Below, one piece after another: positions 57,765 through 64,000 of a DNA stretch of 64,000 bases (position 1 is its first letter; the number at the start of each line of letters is the position of its first letter). The notes under the pieces are model-generated. The model was not told the DNA's origin and made no database searches. It saw only the letters and a program-made list of their open reading frames with translations. The position numbers were made by a program, and so were the translations under genes. The DNA comes from Pyrus communis (lineage: Eukaryota > Streptophyta > Magnoliopsida > Rosales > Rosaceae), in contig NC_084803.1 of NCBI RefSeq assembly GCF_963583255.1, positions 16,503,428-16,567,427 on the forward strand, read 5' to 3'.

Positions 57765-57784
57765 TATTTTTTAAAATATTCAAC
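57116..57784 (-). repeat. 3' LTR of the dehydrin-borne Copia element
   Basis: It matches the 5' LTR except for a different stretch at 57380-57425, which repeats LTR sequence found about 270 bp further on. On the minus strand a polypurine tract (aaaatagggaaagat, 57785-57799) precedes the LTR start. Confidence 0.75.
57692..57764. repeat. C-run, CA and TA simple repeats in the 3' LTR
   Basis: A C-run of about 22 bases is followed by (CA)n and (TA)n. Similar runs lie at 57878-57940 and in the 5' LTR at 63095-63172. Their lengths differ between copies, and assembly length may be unreliable. Confidence 0.85.
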
Positions 57785-57876
57785 AATCTTTCCCTATTTT
57801 AAAAATATATAGAAAATCTGCAATGCTTCGAAAGATATAATTATTGGGTCAATGACCCAACTTCCCGTCAAACAAC

Positions 57877-57945
<69 letters not shown>

Positions 57946-57980
57946 TTTTAAAATATTCAACAATCTTTCCCCATTTTAAA
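57785..57980 (-). repeat. Tandem copy of LTR terminus plus polypurine tract
   Basis: The segment repeats the block gcaatgcttcgaaagatataa ... CA/TA run ... aaaatattcaaca and is again preceded, on the minus strand, by a polypurine tract (aaaatggggaaagat). Internal to the 3' LTR there are therefore two possible LTR start points. Confidence 0.7.
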
Positions 57981-58680
57981 AATATATAGAAAATGATATT
58001 ACAACTCTCTCTTTATAATTATCACAAGCATACTGATATACTCATGCATACAATAAAGGTGTCTTTCGAATTAAACCTTTAATTAGTGTAAGTAATTCAA
58101 AGTTATAATGAATGCGATGATGACCTAAGTTTAAACCACCTATTCTTATGTTAAAACCGGAATCACTACACACATGACTATGTCTTATTTCCTTAAAGAA
58201 ATTTCTGAACTAATTAAGCACTATTACGGCCTTGTGCTTCATCCTGGTTTCATAAACATTTACAAAAGAAAACCCAACTCTTGGAAGAAGCGGCACCACT
58301 TCTTATGTTCATATAGGTGATGTTCCTTCCCATGTCCCTGTTACTATAGACATAATTACAAATAACCTCATTAAGAGATAAAACTCATCCTCCTAAATGT
58401 AGCAGTCTTGCACTGATCATCCTGGAATGAGCTATATATTAATTTTCAATGTTTTCACAACCACTTTTCAATAACTTGTTATTACCCATTAAACTTTTAA
58501 ACTAGTGATGTTCTAGAGAAAGTCGGGTTACCATTATTGGTGGCTAATTTTTAGTAAAGGGTTTTAGCCCCATTCCACTAGATGTACTAACTACCAAAGC
58601 TCTTGAAAGTGCTTTCGTTAACGGATCCGCCAAGTTATTACTTGATTTAATATAAATAATATTGATAACTACATCAGTTA

Positions 58681-59020
58681 TTAATTGCTTGACCTCAAGC
58701 TAATATGTCTAGACTTTCCATTGTATACCTTATTGTATGCTCTAGACAAAGTATCATCACTATCACAGTATAAAGAAATGTATGGCATTGGTTGTGGCTG
58801 CAACTCTATTTCTAATAACAAATTTCTAATCCATTCTGCTTCTTTACTTGCTGCTGCTAATGCTATAACTTCAGATTCCATAGTTGAATGTGCTATACAT
58901 GTTTGCTTCTTCGGAGCCCAAGATATTGCTCCTTCGGCAATTGTAAAAATCCACCCTGATGTAGACTTATTATCATTAGCATTTGTTATCCAACTTGCAT
59001 CTGAAAATCCACCCTGATGT
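58681..59020 (-). pseudogene. Copia RNase H remnant
   Basis: Minus strand: MESEVIALAAASKEAEWIRN and a following CDSDDTL, the usual Copia RNase H region, with frameshifts relative to the RT part. Confidence 0.75.
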
Positions 59021-60103
59021 AGACTTCTAGAAACTCATAATAAGTTAAACTCAGGTTTATAGTTCTTTTAAGATAACCAAAAATTCTATTTATTACTTTC
59101 CAATGAGTAGTACTTGGATGACTAGTGTATCTAGAAAGTTTGCTTACTGCAAATGCGATATCTCGCTTGGTACAATGCATGACATACATTAAACTTCCGA
59201 TTACACTAGCATACTCAAGCTGTGCAACAAACCTACTAGAATTATTAAGCAAAGTTTGACTAGGGTCATAAGAGGTATTTGCTTTTTTTATTTGTAGATA
59301 CTTAAACTTAAGAAGCAAATTTTCTATATAATGTGACTGACACAAAGCGTAACCCTATTATACTTCTTTACTTTAATTTCCAAGATAGTATCTACTTCAT
59401 TCAAGTCCTTCATCTTAAATTTTGAATTTAGATACTCTTTAGTTTTAGATACACCGTTCATGTTTGTACCAAAAATTAGCAAGTCGTCGACATATAAACA
59501 TATAACAACACCATAATCATTTGTGAATTTAGAGTATATGTATTTATCAGCATTGTTATGTCTAAATCCATATGATAAAATGACAAAATCAAACTTTTCA
59601 TGCCATTGTTTTGGTGCTTGCTTCAATCCATATAATGACTTTACTAATTTACAAACCTTTTTTTCATTCTCAGGGAAAACAAACCCTTCTAGTTGTTCCA
59701 TATTGACTTCTTCATCTAAATCACCATTTAAAAAAGCAGTTTTCACATCCATTTGATGCACATGCAAATTATATAAAGATGCCAATGCAAACAATATTCT
59801 AATTGGTGTGAGCCTAGCTACTGGTGCATACGTATCGAAATAGTCTATTCCCTTTTTTTGCTTAAAACCTTTGGCAACCAGTCTGGCTTTAAATGTTTGA
59901 ATAGACCTGTCTGTATTGTATTTTCTTCTAAATACCCACTTACAACCTATTGCTTTTGATCCTTGAGGCAAGTCTACTAAAACCCATGTCTGATTAGATA
60001 TTAATGATTCAAATTCATCATCTATTGCCTCTTTCCAAAAAGCTGCATCTCTTGAAGTCATTGCTTCGCTTAGACTTTTAGGATCATCCTCAACATTCAA
60101 CAA
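58986..60103 (-). pseudogene. Copia reverse transcriptase
   Basis: Open at 59324-60103, with WKEAIDDEFESLISNQTWVL, KTAFLNGDLDEEV and the catalytic CLYVDDLLIFG. It continues in another frame at 58986-59345 (IGSLMYVMHCTKRDIAFAVS). One frameshift separates the parts. Confidence 0.85.
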
Positions 60104-60176
60104 TATGGGTATTTTTTTAAGAACCTTTGTTCTATTTCCTTCAACTAAAAATACAATAGATTGAGATGAAATAAAA

Positions 60177-61362
60177 TCAAAGCCTAGAGTCTTTTTTTTT
60201 TCTTACTCTTTGACTTTTCCTTGGTTCATTAACAATTTCAGACTGTTTTCTTTTCTCACCTTGAGAATGACTACTAGTCGGATTAGAGAAAAGTGTTTGA
60301 TCATTCTCTTTTCCAGACATTGAGTAGTCGTTGTAGAATTTATTTTCTATAAATTCGATATCTCTAGACTCAACTATTGTATTTGAATCTAAATTAAGCA
60401 ACCTATATGCCTTTGAATTTTCTGCATATCCTACAAATATGCTTTTAATTCCTCTTGGAACCAATTTGGATCTCTTAGGGTCCAATGTCTTGTAAAAAGC
60501 ACACAACCTCATACTCTCAAATATGACAAATTTGGTTTTCGTTCTTTCCAAATTTCATATTGTGACATATGTGTCTTTGTAGATGTAATTCTATTATGTA
60601 TATGACATGTAGTAAACAATGCTTCACCCCATAAATATTTTGGAGTATTAGCATTAATCATCATAAAATTAATCATTTCAGTGAGTGTTCTATTTTTTTC
60701 TTTTTGCCAAACCATTTTGTTGTGATGTATAGGGTGTAGTTCTTTGATGTATAACACCATGCTCTTCACAAAAAGTATCAAATTCATGTGAAAAATATTC
60801 ACTACCTCTATCACTACGAATGCATTTAATTTTCCTTCCTTTTTGGTTTTCAACTTCAGCTTTATAGCGCTTAAAACACTTAAAGGCTTCATCTTTATTA
60901 GACAATAAATAAACATAAGTGAACTTAGAACAATCATCTATAAATGTGATAAAATATCTTTTTCCTCCTCTTGTTAAAACACCATTAAATTCACATATGT
61001 TAGAATGTATTAAGTCTAATAAATTTGTATTTCTTTCAGCAGTTGGAAAAAGGTTTCTTAGTCATTTTTACTTGAATGCATGTTTCACATTTATCATTAT
61101 AATCATCATTACAAGCAATTAAAGCAAGTGTGCGCATATATTTTAAAGATCTAAAATTTATATGTGCTAAACGTAAATGCCATAAATGAGAGGAAGATTC
61201 AACAATATAAGCATAAGAATTCACTTTATTATTAATATTTAGTTTGAACATCCCATCACAAGAGTATCCCTTCCCAACAAACATTCCATTTTTTGACATT
61301 ATTAACTTGTCGGACTCTATAACAGTCTTTCTACCGTTCTTATATAATAAATTTGCAGACAC
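60177..61362 (-). pseudogene. Copia integrase in pieces
   Basis: The HHCC zinc-binding part occurs at about 61080-61200 (HLWHLRLAHINFRSLKYM; CETCIQVKM). The catalytic core (IRSDRGSEYFSHEFDTFCEE; TPYTSQQNG) is at 60690-60905. The C-terminal part is at 60177-60551. The pieces lie in different frames. Confidence 0.8.
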
Positions 61363-61377
61363 AAGATTCTTTCTAAT

Positions 61378-62541
61378 TTATGGAACATGCAGTACATTAA
61401 GCAACGTCGATTTCTTACCAGAAGTAAACTGAAGTTCAACGGTTCCTTTTCCTAAAACTTTGGTAGAATTATGATTCCCCATTAAAACCTTTTGATTGTT
61501 CGTTGATGCTTCATATGTCATGAATTGTGCCTTGTCATTGCACACATGTATAGTAGCTCTTGAGTCGAGCCACCAATTAGAGGATTTTATTGTCGTTGCC
61601 ATATTCAGTTCGGTAATCATGCCAATATGCATCATTGATACCATTGCAACAATGTTATCAATTCTAGAGTTTTCCACCATATTTGCACTATTGGTTTTAT
61701 TGGTATATTCCTCACTTGCTTTTCTGTGTCTACAATCACGAATGTAATGGCCTTTCTTTCCACAATGGTAGTAGACACCATTTGCATTCTTTTGATTGTT
61801 GGAATTGGTCTTCTTAAACTTCTCTTTGTCAATTTTGACTTTGAAGTTCTTTTTGTATTTGTTTCCTTCGACAATGTGAACTTTGGAGAAATCTTGATTT
61901 GCAAAATTCTTATCATGATTTTGAGTTTCTTCTTCAATTTGAATACCCTTTTGCAAATCCTCCAAACTAATATCTTTCACCATGTGTAGAAGTTTCTTTT
62001 TATAATTATTCCATGTTTGGGGTAATTTTGCCATAATAGCCCCAACTATCATAAGATCCGGAATAACTATTTTATGTTCACGAAGCTTTGAGACCAAGAC
62101 CAATAATTCATGAACTTGGTCTAGGATGAGTTTGTTATCAAACATAGTGAACTCATAATATTTGAACATTAAAAATTTATCGGTACCTTTTTTCTCCGTT
62201 GTGTACTTGTGTTCGAGTGCTTCCCATATTTCCTTTGGAGATTGAATGTGTGCGTACAGGTTATATAAGCGATCAGATAATGTGCCCAACATGTGTCCTC
62301 GACATACCAATTCATCTTCTTCATGCTTTTTTCGATCGGCAACTATTTTGTTCGAGTCTTTATCACTTGGTTTATGAATAGGCTCCAATTTAGGGTCCAA
62401 CACATATATGACATTTAGGACAGTAAGTATGAAACGCATCTTCTCCTTCCATCGGGTGAAGTTTGATCCATCAAATTTGTCTAACTTGTAGACATCTTGA
62501 TTGATAATCTTCAAAGTCATGTTATTAGACTTGTTCTCCAT
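61378..62541 (-). pseudogene. Copia gag and protease start
   Basis: An open frame of 387 codons starts MENKSNNMTLKIINQDVYKL. Gag features include FDGSNFTRWKEKM near residue 20 and a CCHC-like knuckle (YHCGKKGHYIRDCRHRK) with the first cysteine replaced. The protease site reads DSRATIH where DSGA is expected, so the catalytic glycine is lost. Confidence 0.8.
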
Positions 62542-63113
62542 GACAAAAATAACACTTTAAGATTGTTAGAGTAAATGTATAATTTTGGAGAATAATCCGA
62601 ATGATGACTTTGAGGTACGACTTGAATCATTTCCTTAAAGTGTTATTTGTCCCCACTCAAATGAGTTTGCTAAGGGGTTCTTGGCAAGTCACTTCCAGGA
62701 TACAACAAAGTATGAAATATTCGATTAGCAAAACCGAATTGTATTCCCTTAGAAATAACTAGAAAGAAATTGTATGAATGTGATGGAGAGAGAAGAGAGA
62801 GCAAAGAAATTGTGTAGACAACAAATTTTTGAATGAATCATTTTCTACTAATATCACCAATATATATAGAGAGAATTACACCCGTTCGATACATCCTTTG
62901 ATTTGAGTATGTCTGATACAAAACACATTGCAACAGTATGTCTAATGGATATATCTGATACAAAACACCTCTTACCCAAAGGTCATATATGCTGTCAGAT
63001 GCCCAACCAATGGGTATCTCTGTTAGCAAAAAAGCTACAATGCTTCGAAAGATATAATTGTTGGGTCAATGGCCCAACTTCTCGTCAAACAACACCCCCC
63101 CCCCCCCCCCCCA

Positions 63114-63177
<64 letters not shown>

Positions 63178-64000
63178 TTTTAAAATATTCAACATCATCC
63201 CCTTCTCCTGGTGGTGCCTTCCGGGGTAGGTGGTGTCGGCGGTGGTGCCGTATGTTGTGTCAGTTGTAGTTGAACCTGGGAGCTTCTCCTTTATCTTCTG
63301 TTTCAGCCTCTTCTTTTTCCTCCTCCCACCTAACCCATCATCCTCAGATGACTGCACCACAATAATTACATACCCAACATATATAAATTCCAGGAGAAAA
63401 TGTAAGTTAAACAGTTTCAAGGGAAATTTTTTTTGTCTCTTGAAATATTAGGAATACCACCTCCCTAAAAATATACTAATTCCAGGAGAAAATATAGTTA
63501 AACAGTTTAAAGGGAATTTTTTTTTTTGTCTCTAGAAATATTAGGAATACCACCTTCCTAAAAATATTCTAATTTGAGATGATACAAATAAACAATAATT
63601 GTAGTAGGATTTCACACACACGTTCACTTGTGTGAAAATAATGTGACAAATAAACAAAATCTTATGTAAAATTAATGTCACATTTTTGTATGCGGAAGAG
63701 AGATTACTTACAGAGCTCGAGTTTGAGCTGCCAGAGCGATGAAGCATGCTAGTGGCACCATGGTGCTCTTTCCTGCCATAACCGTGACCAACCGTGTCTA
63801 GAGCACTGTATTCTCTGGTTGTGGCTGGAGTGATGCCAGTATTAGCACCATGATGGCTAAGAGGGTTTCCGTACTTGTCCACTCGGGGGCCCACCGGGGT
63901 GTCGTACTCGTCAGTTGCCTGGGTCGGGTTTCCGTAGGCGTCGGTCGGTGGTGGCCCGAACTGGTTATGGTAATGTGCCATTTTTCAATAAACACAATGA

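Larger units (their letters stand above)
57116..63194 (-). mobile_element. Copia LTR retrotransposon inserted in the dehydrin gene
   Basis: The minus-strand element is flanked by perfect TCATC repeats (57111-57115 and 63195-63199). The LTRs are about 62566-63194 (5') and 57116-57784 (3'), reading TGTTGAATATTTT...TTTACTCTAACA. The gag start (62541) lies only about 25 bases inside the 5' LTR. The order gag, protease, integrase, RT, RNase H is Copia. Frameshifts and stops break the polyprotein into pieces. Both LTRs carry long C, CA and TA runs. The 3' LTR side also carries a duplicated terminal block with its polypurine tract (57784-57975). Confidence 0.9.
56935..63981 (-). pseudogene. YSK-type dehydrin gene interrupted by a Copia insertion
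   Basis: Exon 1 is 63712-63981. It starts MAHYHNQFGPPPTDAYGNP, has a second Y-like segment (VDKYGNP) and ends in the serine tract of the S-segment (LHRSGSSNSSS). Exon 2 starts at 63351 (SSEDDGLGGRRKKKR), runs to 63195, and resumes beyond the insertion at 57110, ending with TAG at 56935-56937. If one copy of the 5-bp target repeat is counted, the two parts of exon 2 total 333 bp in frame, and the pre-insertion protein would have 200 residues. K-segments are a degenerate KQKIKEKLPG, the interrupted [15 protein letters not shown], and [15 protein letters not shown] near the C-terminus. Dehydrins protect membranes and proteins during drought and cold. The insertion removes two K-segments from any protein made, so the allele is probably null or truncated. 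The promoter lies outside the window. Confidence 0.9.

Noticed and set aside
63069..63229. Frames with proline-histidine-threonine and Tyr-Ile runs
   Set aside because: They are translations of C, CA and TA simple repeats in a Copia LTR.

Overview
The window is nuclear DNA of a flowering plant. The genes have many short introns with GT..AG borders, and the families are plant-specific: a class III peroxidase, an FHY3/FAR1 factor, a DYW-type PPR protein and a dehydrin. Half or more of the sequence is transposable-element DNA, including a Cassandra TRIM with its 5S rRNA-like LTR. The overall look suggests a woody eudicot, possibly Rosaceae (apple/pear type); that is an inference, because I could not run a search.

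Layout. 1-683: 3' end of a Gypsy-type LTR. 1752-5173: 3.4-kb solo LTR with a perfect 5-bp target-site duplication (TSD). 5.2-8.2 kb: MITE/hAT-like repeats. 8292-9986 (-): class III peroxidase, 4 exons, PRX72-like. 10.3-10.65 kb: MITE. 12559-17192 (-): 17-exon gene for an uncharacterised type I membrane protein. 18746-22667 (+): family 4 glycosyltransferase, 7 exons, head-to-head with the previous gene. 23448-23896 (-): small conserved protein, 2 exons. 24604-26580 (-): FAR1-related factor with an intron in its 5' UTR. 27395-33718: decayed Copia element, TSD CTATC. 33.8-34.8 kb: foldback palindrome of about 1 kb. 35799-37754 (+): PPR-DYW protein. 38.8-41.9 kb and 52.7-53.8 kb: poorly resolved gene remnants on either side of a 10.7-kb composite retroelement (41974-52642). 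About 53.93-54.12 kb: plastid ndhD-like fragment. 55.0-56.85 kb: non-autonomous LTR element. 56935-63981 (-): dehydrin gene split inside a K-segment by a 6-kb Copia element (57116-63194, TSD TCATC).

The most striking object is 41974-52642. A tandem Cassandra array (minus strand) and a nearly intact chromovirus Gypsy element (plus strand) lie head to head inside one TSD (GTTTA). Their 5' LTRs have been exchanged exactly at the LTR/primer-binding-site border: the Gypsy LTR heads the Cassandra array, and a Cassandra LTR heads the Gypsy gag-pol. Two other unexpected signals are arrays of short hairpins whose stems change in a compensatory way, one in the leader of the 27-kb Copia element and one in the Gypsy-type LTRs.

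The host genes do not form a pathway; they are ordinary, separately transcribed plant genes between insertions. Exon borders were worked out by hand from splice signals and reading phase. They are predictions, and no transcript evidence was available.
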